DNA from: Trogon surrucura
Taxonomy: Eukaryota > Chordata > Aves > Trogoniformes > Trogonidae
Direction: 5' to 3'
Length of the DNA stretch: 64,000 bases
Assembly: GCA_020746105.1 (NCBI GenBank)
Contig: CM036617.1
Location: 20,466,037-20,530,036 of the forward strand
Position numbers and translations under genes: made by a program. The notes under the pieces are model-generated. The model was not told the DNA's origin. It saw only the letters and a list, made by a program, of their open reading frames with translations, and did not search any database. Below, piece by piece: positions 28,601 through 39,745 of the stretch. Numbering within the stretch: position 1 is the first letter of the stretch; each line of letters opens with the position of its first letter.

Positions 28601-31600
28601 CAGGCACTCTGTTCCAACGCTCAACAACCACCCTTTCCTTAAGAAGTTTTCCTTAACACCCAAAATCTAAACCACCTCTGGCACAACTCGAGTCCATTTC
28701 CTCTTGTCCTATCACTTGTTACTTCAGCAGACTGATCGCCACCTCTCTGCAACCTCCTTTCAGGTAGTTGTAGAGAGCAATAAAGCCTCCTCTCAGCCTC
28801 CTCTTCTCTAGACCAAACAAATGTCAGTTCTCCAGCCACTCCTCGTAAGACTCCTTTTCCACACCCTTCACCAGCTATTCAGATTACTCTAAAGTCATTT
28901 CTTCCACTCTGAGTACTTGAAAGGAGAACATTTGTTTCTCAGCAAACTGAACAGCTTCCTAGCATATATTTCTGACACCAATGCAGACCAGTAATAGCTT
29001 ATCCTGGGAGCAATCTCACTAAAAATAAAGGTGAAGAGCACTCAGTGGCCACTTAGCAGTAGCCGAAAATGTACAGAGCAGTTCAAGTCCCGGTTTGGCA
29101 CAACAGCCAAAAGAAACAAGTAACTTCAGATGGCTGTGCAGTAAACCAAAGTATTTCCAGTAACTTGGGAGTAGGTAAGATGTCGACAGAGGCTCTGTTT
29201 GAAGTTGGTAAATGTAACAGCGCACTTTCCAAACCCGAACATGCAACCAAATTTCAGACTGGGAAGAACAAAACCAACAACTACTATCCACATGCATGCA
29301 CACACACGGCACTAACTCCTACAAGCATTAACTTTCTCCTCTTCAATGAACTGCTTCAGCAATTAACTCCTGATAATCATTTCTCTACTGCAAGTCCTAA
29401 CACCTCCTCTCTATTTTTGTCAGAGATGATCACAGATAATGACTTTTGCCTCTTAGGCAGCGCACGCCTGGGTAAACAGCTAAGCATTGCATTCGGTTTA
29501 CATTAGACAAGAGCTTTGATAAGGTTCAATAAATTCTTAGCTGGAGAATGAAGCTATTAGATCTCTCCTGTTTCCTTCCCTGGTGTTCCTTAGACGTGGC
29601 ACTAAAATCAGTATTTCTATCAACTTATGCAGTCCAAAACTGAAAAGAGTTTCATTAATAGTTTTCTGCCTCTTTTTCTCAAATATGGATTTCAGCTCAA
29701 AAACCTAGACCTTTCCTATCCAAAGCTACACTAGTCAGAAATTCCTTTTAGTTTTAAGTTTTGCTTAAGAGTACTTCAAGGAATAAAAAAAAATAAATAA
29801 TAAAATATGCTCACTCTGCCATCCCCCCTTCCCCTCTCCAGCAAAGTCACAGAAATCAGCAGGAAATTAAGTGCTTGAAGGAGTTCCCTATTTGGTTTCT
29901 TAACAACACAGCAAATGGACAGCTCGAAAGCACAAGCTTCTGCGCCGCAACAGAAAGGAAACGGAAAACTTCAGCTGCATTTTCCAAGCGGCCAGGGTAC
30001 ACCGCAGCTTGTTAGGCAGAAGCTTCATCCAAGACTTAAGGCTACTAGCACACTAAAGGTGCCAAGGCTTCATCTGTAAAGAAACACGTGCACCCAGGCT
30101 AGAGTACCCAAACTTCTGGCTCCTTGCCACCTTGTGAGGAGAGATAAGGAACTAGTAAATGATAAGGACCCAATAATTCAAAAGGCCTTAACCATTCATT
30201 CATCATTCATTTCCCAGGTGCACTTTGCCAAATCCACCATACTCTTGCTTACAGGCTGTATATTTTTTTAAAAAAAACAAAACTAAAATTTAAGTTTGAA
30301 GATAGAATTATTTCCTTTTTTAAGAAAAGGGTGAAGTTCTTGTTCACTCTCTGTGTAATACTACACTTTTCTCACTCTCCCTGGTTCTCTGAAACGCCAG
30401 TCCACGAATGGTAACTGAGGGATTAAAAAACACTAGAGACACGGACTAAGATACCTGGCTTTTACTTTTCTTCCACAAGGTCTTACAGATTTTTGCAGCA
30501 CCCATTTCCTGTTCCACACCTTTTCTTCTCTGCCAGTGATGATCAACCTGTCACTTCTCCGCAATAAGCCATTACAGGCTACACTGAGGCCATCATTTCT
30601 TAATATATCTGCAAAACCATCATCCTCATCCTTCAGAATCTAGGGCTGGGCTGTTTTTTTTTTTCTCCCCTCCTAAACAAAAATCTTCCTGTTAACATTG
30701 CCATTCTCCATGTTAGCCATTGATTTAAATGAGTGCACTTATTTAAAGCATGGAAGAGGGAATACATGCATTACTTAAACCTTGGCCTTCCTCCCCAGGA
30801 AATTTTCTTCTTCGAGCCCATTCGCCAATGTATTTATTGACATTTTGGTTGTTTTGTTCCACAGATGAATTTTAAGCCTCCCAAATGCTAAATCTTCTTT
30901 ATATGCCCATGAGGTATTAGACTGCTGACAAAGTGTGCGCAAAGGAAAGGAGCATCCCCTGATACTTGTAATACACTAAAGGCACAAAGCAGACGGGTTT
31001 GTACATACACAGAGCACCAGTGACCTCTACTGGCAGACTTTTTATTCCAAGAAGCCTAGACCTCAAGGTGGTTATCCCCCCCCCGAGGATGACCACAGAC
31101 TGAGGTCATTGCAGCCATGTCCGCTAGGAAGCATTTTCTGTGGTTCTTAATCTCTGTTTGTTTGGTTTTAAGTTTAGGAAAGATGGAAATTCTCACCAAG
31201 ACCAAAGTAGGCCTATCTAAAATAGAGACCTGTAGCTCACAGCCCTGCCAGCCGGGAACCTGGGTCTCCCCATTACAAACACACTGGCCAAAAGGGGCAC
31301 TGGGAAGTCTCGGTTCCGGCCTGCACCTGCAACACAAATATTGCCAACACCAGATTCAGTCAGCTTTGGCTTTGTTTAGTCAAGCCTTGAAAGGTTTCAG
31401 GGACAGAGATTTCACCAGCTTTTTGGGTAACCTGTTACTCTGGCATACCAAGCAAATGACAACACTTTAACTGTTCTCAAGACACTGCCTATGTAATCGC
31501 AAAAATTAGACATTTAAAAGGTATATTCTAGCAGTCCAGCGGACCAGCCACCACACAGGTACATGAGAAGACAGCATTTACCTTCATAACACTTGGAGAT

Positions 31601-34600
31601 GTTTTCAACTACAGAATGCCAAGGTAGAATCTTCGGAAAGACAGAATCTGTCCCCTTCCAAAGCCTATTAACACATTCTCCACTTATTTCTGCAAATGAA
31701 GCAATTTGGGAGGGGAGGAGGGGGGCAGGGATAAAACTGAGAAAGCGCATCAGGTCTATGATTTAGCACAAGCTTGATGTGCCAGTGTCAGACACTCAGT
31801 ATCAAAATATACTCTGACAAGAATTGTCTACTTAGAAATTGTCCCCTCACAGGGGATATATAAAAACCATCAAGGAAGACCTAAGCTAAGCTGTGTTTTG
31901 GCCTTGATACAAACATGCTACTGAGACAATACAAAGTCTAGGAGAGCAGCAGACAGCAGGAAGTAACACACATGCAGGTGTCACCTCCTGGAACAAGGAA
32001 GATGATGATTTGAGTTACAGGAGGAAACTCTTTCAAAACCCTGGCTACAAGAAAAGTGGTGGGCACAACTACAGTCCATGTCCCTAGCCTCGTCACCTGC
32101 CACACATCAGGCCACTTCACTGCGAGTTCCAGATTCTCATTCACAGCAGTTCAGAATTTTTCAAGTCCTTCACTTGGGCAGGGGTAGGTAGGGCAATGCT
32201 ACTGTTTTCTAGTCTCTGCATCTTGTTCGTTTTTTCACAGCAGCTGTGCTCTCACAACACAGAGAAAGTTAAGGTTGCTTAGGGCAATACTGCATATAAA
32301 GTCCAATAAAATTTATGGTTAAATTCACACTTCATGAAGAGGGGAAGTGTGATATTCTGATCTCAAGGTTGCTTGGCTCCAACCCTTTAAAGGCCTAATG
32401 CCTCTGAACCATGCAGAAGAGCAACCTTCAGATGAAGGTGACAGACAAGTAATTCTCACTGAGCAGCCTCACTTTTGAGCTTAGACTCAGTACCATGCAA
32501 CCTCAGCGCCACATAACAGAAAGCAGAGTTCTGTATAAGTCCATTCTGGAAGAAGAGAACTCACCAATAACTTATTTTCATTTTAATTAATTAAATTTAA
32601 GGAAAAAGGTCCCTATTCTGTAATAGAAAGTCCAAGTTGCTTGCCTATCAATCAAATAATTCTATGTTGTAATACTCGCATTGCATTTCAAGTGTAATAA
32701 AAGTAGCAATAGTAATTTTAAGTGCTATATCCCTAGATACAACTACCACTTCAGAAAGTCAACTTCCACCTGTCCCAGAAGATTTTTCTACTTGAGCTAA
32801 AAGAATAAACATCAGATCAGGAGACAGAAAAGAGCTTCTAGTATAAATTTACTGTTTAGCACTGCTAAATACAGTAATGTAGCTTAAAAATAATCTTGTC
32901 TTTATGTTTTAGCACAGACTATTTCTTGAGATTTTCCATGATTTTTTTTTTCTGAAATTAGGTATAGCCTTTACGCATACAACTGTTTGGTTTTTATATA
33001 TAAAAACCAGTTACCCGCTCCTGTGTCCTGGAGAAGATAAAGTTTTGTATCTAAGCAAATATCATATTTAACCAGCATATAGCTCTAGAAAGAAATCACA
33101 GAATGCATATGCAAATATCTAAGTTTTAGTCAACTAACGAGTCAACTAAACTCTTCCCCCTGCAAACTGTTCTACATGAACCGTTCTAAACACGAAGTGG
33201 TCACATAGGTGGCAAAATACAGTATTTCCACTGTAATTAATCAATCTTTATCAGCAGCATAATTTTGTTTAGAAGAGTAGCACAGTAACTGTTTGAAGAA
33301 AGTTTACATATTACACAGATTTTAAAGGTTTTAGGGGCCATGCACTAAAGCACTTCTGCATCATATGTTTCAGGATTATTTCAGGAATAGGGTACTATTT
33401 GCTTTTCTAATTCTCATTATTTTAAAGTTGAATCATCTTGCATTCAAACCAGAATCACACTGACTCAGAAGACAGCATACTGACTATGTAAAGTTACATT
33501 TTCCAAGGCAGGTTACTACAGCGTGCATTCAGTAAGTCAAGCGTGGCATAAAGCTGTTCCTCAGTTTGTTTCTTCGGGTTGTTCCACTAGAGCAGATGCT
33601 GGTTAATAATGCCACCAGTACACCCAGTTCAACCAAACGTGTGGTCATGTCGTGTGTCGGGCCACTGACTGCCACGTGTTTGGCAACAGGCAGACAGGTA
33701 GTGATCCATCACACTGTGTCAGGACTTGGTGAACACACCCTCCTTTTCTTTGTAGAGCTGCTCTACCAATACCATGGCAACATGAAACATATTTCCTTTT
33801 ATTTAAATAAATCCAAATTCCACACTTCAATCTTATTTTTTACCCATAACCAAGTATTTTGAATAAACTTATAAAATACACTTCAGATTTTCTATACAGA
33901 TACATGCAGGTTCCCACGATCATTGTAGGTACATTCCAGGCTCATTCCAGGCCTCTTGCAGGAGTAAACACGCCTCCTGCCCACCTACTGTTGGGTGAAA
34001 GTTGTATTCATTAGGTTAATGAACCCTGAGATGCCCTTTATACAAATTCAGAGCGAGTTACAAGTCAAGGTACTAAAACTCCATCCCATAAAATAGTTAA
34101 TAAATACTTAAGTATCATTTCTGTCAAAGGCGTATTATCTCCTTTTGAAAGTGTTTTTTACTACCCAAATCTCACTTTTCTTTTGTTTAGAAAAGGGATA
34201 CTACAAACAGTCCTCTGTACAGCCCAGCTTCTCCTCAATATGTAGAGTACCTCCACGCACTAAAAGTTCACAGACTGCAGACAAGAGTGGAACAAACACT
34301 TTTCAACAATGAAACAAAACAAAAAATGCACAAAACCCCTAAGCCTAAGAAGTTCCTTATAAGTACTAGCTATTTGGTAAGGAAAAAGTAACGCAAACAC
34401 CAGCAAGTCCAGAGAAGTAGCCACCCACTGGTCTTGTCAGCTGCTCTCTCCTCCGAGCCCTCCTTACCTACTCAGACTCCAGCTCCTACACAAGTATCCT
34501 ATTAGTAACTCAAAGGGATTTACTGCAGGTGGTGTGCTACGGATTCGGTGCAAAAAAGTTCACTTTTGACTATATTTGATAGATACAGTCACTAAATACT

Positions 34601-37600
34601 GGTTGAAGAAACTGCACAGCTCGTACTCCTGTCACAAAAAGTCCATTGTCCAGAAACCAGGCTTCTTAACCAGGATGTTACAACAGCCAAGATACACAAG
34701 TTAATTATAAGTTGAGTTAAGAGCACCTTCTATAAAAGGCAAAACCTGCCTTGAACTCCTGTTGGCCAGCATGTGCAGGCACAGGGCAGTGTAAACACGT
34801 GCAAATAGCGCTCTACACTATTACACATTTTATGCTTCACTCTTCTAAGCCAAAAACCTTGGAAGGCTAAAGTCCTCATTCTGCTATTAGAAAAAGAAAA
34901 AATTGGGAGCAAGTGCCATCTTTCGTAACAGACTGCAAAATTGCCCTCTCTGCAATCATCCAAAAGCTCATGATGGCACCATCATGATAGCAATTCCTCA
35001 AAAAACCAAATGTGTCTGTCATCTAGGTGTGGCAACATAGATATTCAGTCTGACTAACACCTACATGGAAAGAGGCGTTCAAGGAAAGAAAAGCAATTTA
35101 AAAATTGTAGGATATAGGCCTTCTCCTTCCCTTCTTTTGGTATCAAGCCTATTTTAGCAAATCTCCCTAGTCATCATAGAATATCTTCGGTTGGAAGGGA
35201 CCTTAGGAATCATCTAATCCAGCCTCCCTGCCATGGGCAGGGATGACCTAAACTAGACCAGGTTGATAAGGCCTCATCAAACCTGGCCTTGAACATCTCC
35301 AGGGAGGAGGCATCCACAACATCTCTGGGCAATCTATTCCACAGTCTTCTCACCCTCGTACTGAAGAATTTCTCCCTAAAATCCAATCTAAACCTATTCT
35401 CCTTCAATTTAAATCCATTTCCCCTTGTCCTATCACTAGACACTCTTGTAAAAAGTCCCTCCCCAGCCTTCCTGTAGGTTCCCTTTGGGTATTGGAAGGC
35501 AGTTATAAGGTCCCCCTGAAGTCTTCTCCAGAATGAACAATCCCAGCTCCCTCAGCCTGTCCTCGTAGCAGAGGTGCTCTAGCCCACACTGTTTAACTTG
35601 TCAACTCCAATAACTGAACCGACCTAGAAGAGGCTCCCAAAATTACTCCTCCTTGCAATAAGCTTTGTTAGAGTAAGCAGTGAGGAACACACTATAACCC
35701 TTTTTTTAGATGGAGCTTACTCCTCATACCAGCTGACACAGAGCAGTGGATAATTTCACTCCAAGGCACCAAGGGAGGGCTGATGCATTTAGGTTGATGC
35801 TTACCATGAAGTAACCTGAACTTTAGCTAAATGCTGATACAGAAATATAAGATTGTGCACAGAACCACTCTACAAGTGCATTGTCTGTCTCAAAGGCATA
35901 AACCACCCATTTTTGGTGCAGCAAGAAGAGGATGAATACAGCCAGCCAGCCACTGTCCCTTCTAACATAAAGACTAGGGGCCAAACAAAGCTACTGAGGA
36001 GCTGGATTGAACACAGATAAAAAAAGAGAATGACTCTTCACATAGTGAGCAGTAAACCTGCAGAACACAAAGTCCTCTGGCAAGGAGGCCACAAATAGAT
36101 TTACACAGGTTCAAGAGAAGGTTAGAGACACACTTGGAAGAAATCTCTTTGGAGTTACTGAATACACAAGCAACTTTCACGCACTGGAAGTTAGGGGAGG
36201 GGAGCAGACAGGCAGGACTTGAAGTTGTAGCTCTGTTGTGTACCAAAAGTGTGTGGCTTTAGCAGTGGTGCCACAGGACAACAGAGTAAAGGGCTCAGAG
36301 ATTGTTGGTCTGAACAACTGCAACCTTTCGTATGTTCACACTCTCAAACTTGGTCTCCCTAGATGCTTCCCAGCCTCTGTTGTAACCAATCAAGAGCTGC
36401 ATCATTAGTGGAACTAGCAATCTGCTCTTCTGGGACCCAAAAAATACTAGTTCAAGAATTTTAAAATCCTATTTCTAAAACACTAACAATTGTAGCAGGG
36501 CTCCTCAGAAATCCATGTTAACCTACTCCCATTTTGAAAGCTATTGTTGTCTTTGCAAAAACTCTTACGTTTATGTATTTTAATCTTAGCCTATAGATAA
36601 CTTAATCCTGGTAAACACTGGACCATTACTCACACTGCTCTTCAGAAGTGTCATTGAGAGATTTGGGGGCGCAGCTCTTCTGATCTTAACAGGACCTGTA
36701 CTTCTAAGTTAAAACGGCCTAAAATCTGTATTCCCTTAAATAGTAAGATGTGGCTGTGGCTGTTCATTCATAACTACAGAAATCCCACAGTTTCATTCCA
36801 ACCCCAGTCATTTCAAGTGAGGTGACCTACCGAATGTTTTCCAGTGCACTTGTTAGCTGCTGTTGTGCAATATCATAAAGTTTCACTTTGAAGCCTCCAG
36901 CAGCAAACACCATAGCCCAGCTGCGACCAATGAGTCCACTGAAAAGAAAATAAATATCAGCCAATTAATAAAGAGGCATTTATTTTAGGGAAAGAGACCT
37001 TACAAATGTTAAGAAGAAAAAGAGACCTTACAAGTGTTAAGAAGGAAAACAGAGCTTGGAGTCTTCACTATTTGATTAAAAGATGGGTTACATATTGATA
37101 AGAAGCAGATCTCCCTCTAATAAAAATATCCTTTGCTAGCTGCATAGCAGCTTCTCCAAGAGCAGGAAGAAAGCAAAAAAACCCACCAAAAAACCAGAAA
37201 AAGGATAGCAAAATTCAAATAGTAGGAACCACTACTTTGGGACACAGGCTCGAGTATCAAGGATTTTATGAGCTACAATCTCAACCTGGAGTTAGTGCAC
37301 AGAATTATATTACTTTTTACTTTTAAAAAACTCATTTGCACAGTTCAGTCTAAAGATGGACAGTAGCCCATTGGCCCAAGAGTTCAGGATCCCGCTGTGA
37401 GCTGATCAGAAAACCTAAGGCCCAGCTACTGAAACCATGGGTCCTCAGCAGCTCAGGAAGTACCAGAAGCACATGAAAAGGGGAAAAAAAAAATCACCAC
37501 CACAAAACATGGGTTTGATACTATATTTCTACCTCTAGCACTACTTTTACTTTTAGATGAAGCCCTCTACCATGCTGGAAGCATGGAGGAACAGTCTGCC

Positions 37601-39745
37601 TGCATCTTTCCATGAAGTCACATTACTGAGAATTACATAGAGGAAGCCTGTAGTAACAGATAATTTTATCACATCTCTGGAAGCAATGCAGGTTTTAACT
37701 TAGATTTATAGCAGGCATCAGCCTCTTCAAATGGAAGCACTGAGGCACAGGACAGTGAGTTTAAATAACCTGAAACCACAAAAAAAGTTTAAAAATTCCT
37801 AACAGGGACAAGACTAGAACTCCACACCCAAGACAGTGAGGGTTTTGATAATTGCAGGCTTTTCCTGTAATTTCCAAGATCATTGTATTTACAGCATCAA
37901 ACTTAAGTAGCCTTTGAGAACTGGAAAATGCAAGGCCATTAGGGCATCAATAAGGAATTAAATGGGGAATGAAAGCCAAAGATAAAGCAAGAGAGCAGAT
38001 GAGAAAAAAAGGAAGAGAAAACGGGAACATGTTCAGCCTTTGGTTTAAAAATAAAGAAAAAAAAAGGGAACAAAACAGGAAGTTTCAGGAAACAGCAGGA
38101 ATCAGTGGAAATAACTGGGACCAAAAGAAAAAAGATTTAAACTTTGCACTTAGTGTTATTAACGGAAAGCAAGCTCTCACTCAAAATCTGCCATTTAAAA
38201 GAAAAAATGCACATACGACTTCAGTGTAGTAAGCCCAGATCTCAGCAGTTCTCAGGCAAACTACAGAACAAACATACTTATGAAAAAAGTAAGGTACAGG
38301 TCAAGGTTTGTTAGCTACTGTAGCTTCCTGGTAACAAAGAGATGAAAACAAAAGCATTTGCATCGCTTAAATAAGCATACCTGAGCCACCAGTACCTTTA
38401 TAAATTGGCACAATCTCTCTCAAATTGTACTTTTAAATTAAGTTTCCTAAAATCAGTACTTGATCAAAACAAGAAAAATATTTTATTTTAATGCAGATTT
38501 TTAGGAATGTGTGGTTTGTTTGGGTTTTTTTGAACTACAGAGCATAAAAAGTACGTTGACAGCAGGTACGAGACCTGCACTGTTACTCCACTGTACACGA
38601 CACCAACATCACAACCTGATGCTAACGTGTTTGACCCCAAGACAGTGCTTTTTGACACTTCAAGGACTGTCCATTTTGGGTCCAGTGATGAATTAGTCAT
38701 GACCAGGCTTGCTCTCTACAGGCACTTCCAGAAACACTTTTTCTGCCTTCAGTGCAGCTGGGCCACAGCAGCCACAGCGAGCGGGAGCCCAGCTCTCCTC
38801 ACCCCTTACACACCTACGGCAAATAAAGTGGCACCGATAAGAGCCACCTTTGTCACCCACCTTTGTCACCGTCACAGGACGGCACTGAGATGTGTCCTAA
38901 GACCTCAGGTGGCCTTGCTAACAAGGTTTATTGCAGCCCACGCTTCTAGCACCACGTTACAGCGGCGCGTAGGGCAGTCGCTCTCTGGCGCGCGTTCTCC
39001 CGCCCTACCGCATCTTTGTTCAAATAAAAACCTTCGGCTTTAGCTGAAGAGGAGGGTGAAACAATGCATTGCCACAGCACTCAGCAACACCGCTGTGCCG
39101 TGTGTCAAGGAAGCATCGCTGCAGGAGTGCCCGAGAGAATCGAAGGAGGTTCTTGGCAGAGTTGACAAAGAGGAGCTTAAAGTTGTGCCTGGATTTCTCC
39201 ACTCTTGCCTTTGACAAACATGAACCGATGAAAGAGGGCAGCAGCCTTTCAGACCTAGAAGTGACTTCAAGCAGGGATGCTGTGGATGCTTATTTCTGGT
39301 TTGTTTTGGGTTTTTTTGAAGTAGCACTAAGGTGTCACAGGCTTAAGCAAAGCCATTATTCTTAAGAAAACGGGTCCATCCCTCCCCCTCCGGCCCAGGT
39401 CCCCGAATTCCCGCAGCTGCCCAGGCCCTCCCGCACCGCCTCCCCACCCCAGCCCCGCTCGGAGCACACACCACACCGAAACCCACCGACCGCTGCCACA
39501 CCGGACGCCCGCCACGGCCGGGGCACCCGAGACAGGGCCGGACCGGACCCGCCCCGCCGAGGCGGCGAACCCCGTGTCCCTGCCGGTCGGACCGCGCCGG
39601 GGACCCTTCGCACCTCCCCGGGCATCCGTTACCAGAGACCCCGGGGGGCCGTGCCGAGCTGACACCTCCTCTCCGGGGTGCGCTGCAACTTCCCGCGGAA
39701 GGGGAGGCTTTACCTGCCGATAATCGCAACGTGAGAGGACTCCAT
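4521..39745 (-). CDS. CRYL1: CRYL1, lambda-crystallin / L-gulonate 3-dehydrogenase (3' end outside window)
   Basis: NAD-dependent oxidoreductase of the 3-hydroxyacyl-CoA dehydrogenase family. It oxidises L-gulonate in the uronate cycle in the cytosol, and in some mammals it was recruited as a lens crystallin. Six exons splice in frame to 243 codons plus one base. What I see: the N-terminal Rossmann motif GSGLIG (residues 10-15, with Ser11 split across the exon 1/2 junction); Asp33 ending the second beta strand (KVKLYD), the residue that favours NAD over NADP; SSSTS at 117-121; HPVNPP at 142-147; Glu154; and Asn193 in VLNRLQY. Aligned from memory with the mammalian enzyme, offset three residues, Ser121, His142, Glu154 and Asn193 match its catalytic set. 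The mammalian protein is about 319 residues, so roughly 70 C-terminal residues (the YCDRYSEG-type region to the stop) should lie left of base 1. The gene is head to head with IFT88 and starts in its own CpG island. It shows no sign of decay. Confidence 0.97.
4627..8401 (-). other. CRYL1: CRYL1 intron 5
   Basis: Unique AT-rich sequence except for the tRNA-headed SINE at 7399-7583. I see nothing else in it. Confidence 0.75.
7399..7583 (+). repeat. tRNA-Ile/CR1 SINE (TguSINE1-like)
   Basis: The first 75 bases follow a tRNA-Ile gene: GGCCGGTT start, A box TAGCTCAGTGGG, B box GGGTTCGATTC. The anticodon arm has decayed, and no acceptor stem closes with 3' CCA-type sequence. A short linker with CCTGCCCACAACAGGG follows, then a CR1 3' end (GATCTCTGAGGTCCCT) and the terminal CR1 octamer-type tail ATTCTATGATTCTA. 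This is the architecture of passerine TguSINE1 and its relatives, which borrow CR1 machinery through the shared tail. The element is antisense to CRYL1. It is not a functional tRNA gene, because the cloverleaf is broken and the tail is CR1. I see no clear target duplication. Confidence 0.85.
8402..8596 (-). CDS. CRYL1: CRYL1 coding exon 5
   Basis: 65 codons from [18 protein letters not shown] to ISEAWRLVG (residues 144-208). It holds Glu154 and Asn193 (GFVLNRLQY) and the start of the C-terminal helical domain. Two donors overlap here: GTATGT after GTG-GGT, and GTGTAT two bases earlier. Only the GTATGT choice joins exon 6 in frame, giving RLV-G-E-G where mammals have RLV-E-E-G. Confidence 0.93.
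8597..12651 (-). other. CRYL1: CRYL1 intron 4
   Basis: AT-rich intron with no recognisable gene or transposon. It has a short T tract near 11490. The open frames inside are short and without family resemblance. Confidence 0.7.
12652..12813 (-). CDS. CRYL1: CRYL1 coding exon 4
   Basis: 54 codons from [12 protein letters not shown] to CIVSHP (residues 90-143). It carries the [12 protein letters not shown] segment with the catalytic-type Ser121 and ends just after His142. Acceptor TATTCCAG, donor CCT|GTAAGT, phase 0 at both ends. Confidence 0.96.
15690..16310 (-). repeat. CR1 LINE, endonuclease-domain fragment
   Basis: Minus-strand frames read [71 protein letters not shown] and [12 protein letters not shown]. 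These are the successive blocks of the CR1 ORF2 apurinic endonuclease and the linker after it. The match needs several frames, so the copy is old and broken. Neither the RT domain nor the 3' end is attached. The neighbouring CR1 at 16858 cannot be its continuation, because the order would be reversed. Confidence 0.8.
16858..17770 (-). repeat. CR1 LINE 3' fragment, about 0.9 kb
   Basis: Runs from the 3' tail (CATAGAATCATC read on plus) through the 3' UTR and the C-terminal part of ORF2. Minus-strand peptides include [52 protein letters not shown], and near the tail [19 protein letters not shown]. It is 5'-truncated at the RT region, as most CR1 copies are. Several frame changes show that it is dead. 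Confidence 0.95.
18641..18855 (-). repeat. CR1 LINE 3' end, short copy
   Basis: Begins with CATAGACTCATAGAATG (reverse of the CR1 tail), continues with the GGTTGGAAAGACCTTAAAG and CTGCCATGGCAGGGACA blocks, and stops after about 215 bases. It is strongly 5'-truncated. Confidence 0.93.
20128..20187 (+). repeat. CR1 LINE 3'-end remnant
   Basis: About 60 bases match the sense-strand CR1 3' end (CCTTGGGGCTGGGTTTGGAC, then CTGAAGTCCCTTCCAGACTGG). The terminal octamer repeats are eroded. It is too short to place in a subfamily. Confidence 0.6.
24290..24957 (+). repeat. CR1 LINE (sense) split by a younger CR1
   Basis: Left piece 24290-24449 reads as sense CR1 near the ORF2 end (GGACAAGAGATAAGAGACTAA, TTGGATATTAGGAAAGAAG, GAGAGTAATCAAACACTG). 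Right piece 24826-24957 reads as the sense 3' terminus (GGGCTGGACCAGATGACTTC, AGGTCCCTTCCAACTC, TTTGATTCTG). An opposite CR1 lies between them. The two pieces are collinear in the CR1 consensus, so the simplest reading is one old copy interrupted by another. AGAGAT/TGAGAT at the two borders may be a remnant target duplication. Confidence 0.75.
24452..24825 (-). repeat. CR1 LINE 3' fragment nested in another CR1
   Basis: Antisense CR1 tail and 3' UTR: AGAATCTTAGAACAATTCAGG, the GGTTGGAAAAGACCCTTGG block, then the CCAGGGATGGCGACTCAACC and CCTCAGCCTCCTCTTCG blocks. The minus-strand peptide [20 protein letters not shown] marks the ORF2 C-terminal region. It is 5'-truncated at about 24825. Confidence 0.88.
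26397..27172 (-). repeat. CR1 LINE 3' fragment, about 0.8 kb
   Basis: From the CR1 tail (AGAATCACAGAATTG) through ORF2 C-terminal peptides [39 protein letters not shown] (near 26.96 kb), [15 protein letters not shown] and [20 protein letters not shown]. It stops in the [11 protein letters not shown] region. The joins need frame changes, so this is a dead copy. It is the same orientation as CRYL1. Confidence 0.95.
27448..27574 (-). CDS. CRYL1: CRYL1 coding exon 3
   Basis: 127 bases, completing an Arg codon and continuing [18 protein letters not shown], ending in EGATFIQ, with donor CAG|GTAAGTA. It corresponds to the mammalian KEMKLLEQAG...HIQ segment of the Rossmann domain. It leaves in phase 0. 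Confidence 0.96.
28462..28877 (-). repeat. CR1 LINE 3' fragment
   Basis: CR1 3' UTR and ORF2 end, antisense on plus (ATAGGAAAAGACCTTTAAGA, CCTCCAGGGATGGTGACTCA, CAGGTAGTTGTAGAGAGCAA). The terminal repeat octamers are lost. It resembles the 16858 and 26397 copies in its 3' UTR blocks, so it is probably the same older subfamily. Confidence 0.92.
35174..35585 (-). repeat. CR1 LINE 3' fragment (second subfamily)
   Basis: Starts TCATAGAATATC, then GGTTGGAAGGGACCTTAGG, CTGCCATGGGCAGGGATG, AAAAAGTCCCTCCCCAGCC and CCTGTAGGTTCC. These last two blocks are shared with the copy at 63249 but not with the 16858/26397 copies. The minus frame reads [20 protein letters not shown]. It is 5'-truncated. Confidence 0.94.
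36831..36938 (-). CDS. CRYL1: CRYL1 coding exon 2
   Basis: 108 bases after acceptor TTTTCTTTTCAG. It reads [19 protein letters not shown] and then LYDIAQQQ up to ALENIR, finishing the NAD-binding beta-alpha-beta unit. The donor is CG|GTAGGT. It enters and leaves in phase 2. Confidence 0.96.
36939..39713 (-). other. CRYL1: CRYL1 intron 1
   Basis: 2.8 kb. The half next to the promoter (38.6-39.3 kb) is richer in GC than the other introns and holds an open frame at 38627-39043 that resembles no family I know. No transposon is visible. Confidence 0.65.

Larger units (their letters stand above)
27575..36830 (-). other. CRYL1: CRYL1 intron 2
   Basis: 9.3 kb of mostly unique sequence with CR1 copies at 28462-28877 and 35174-35585. 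A C-rich run near 31076-31084 and several poly-T runs are the only simple repeats. No exon-like segment was recognised. Confidence 0.7.

Noticed and set aside
38967-39009. Possible hairpin GTAGGGC...GCCCTAC near the CRYL1 promoter.
   Set aside because: A seven-base stem with a long loop in GC-rich DNA. No family of structured RNA fits.
38627-39043. A 138-codon plus-strand open frame in CRYL1 intron 1.
   Set aside because: Compositionally plain, no domain, antisense to the host gene, and in a GC-richer stretch where long frames arise easily.
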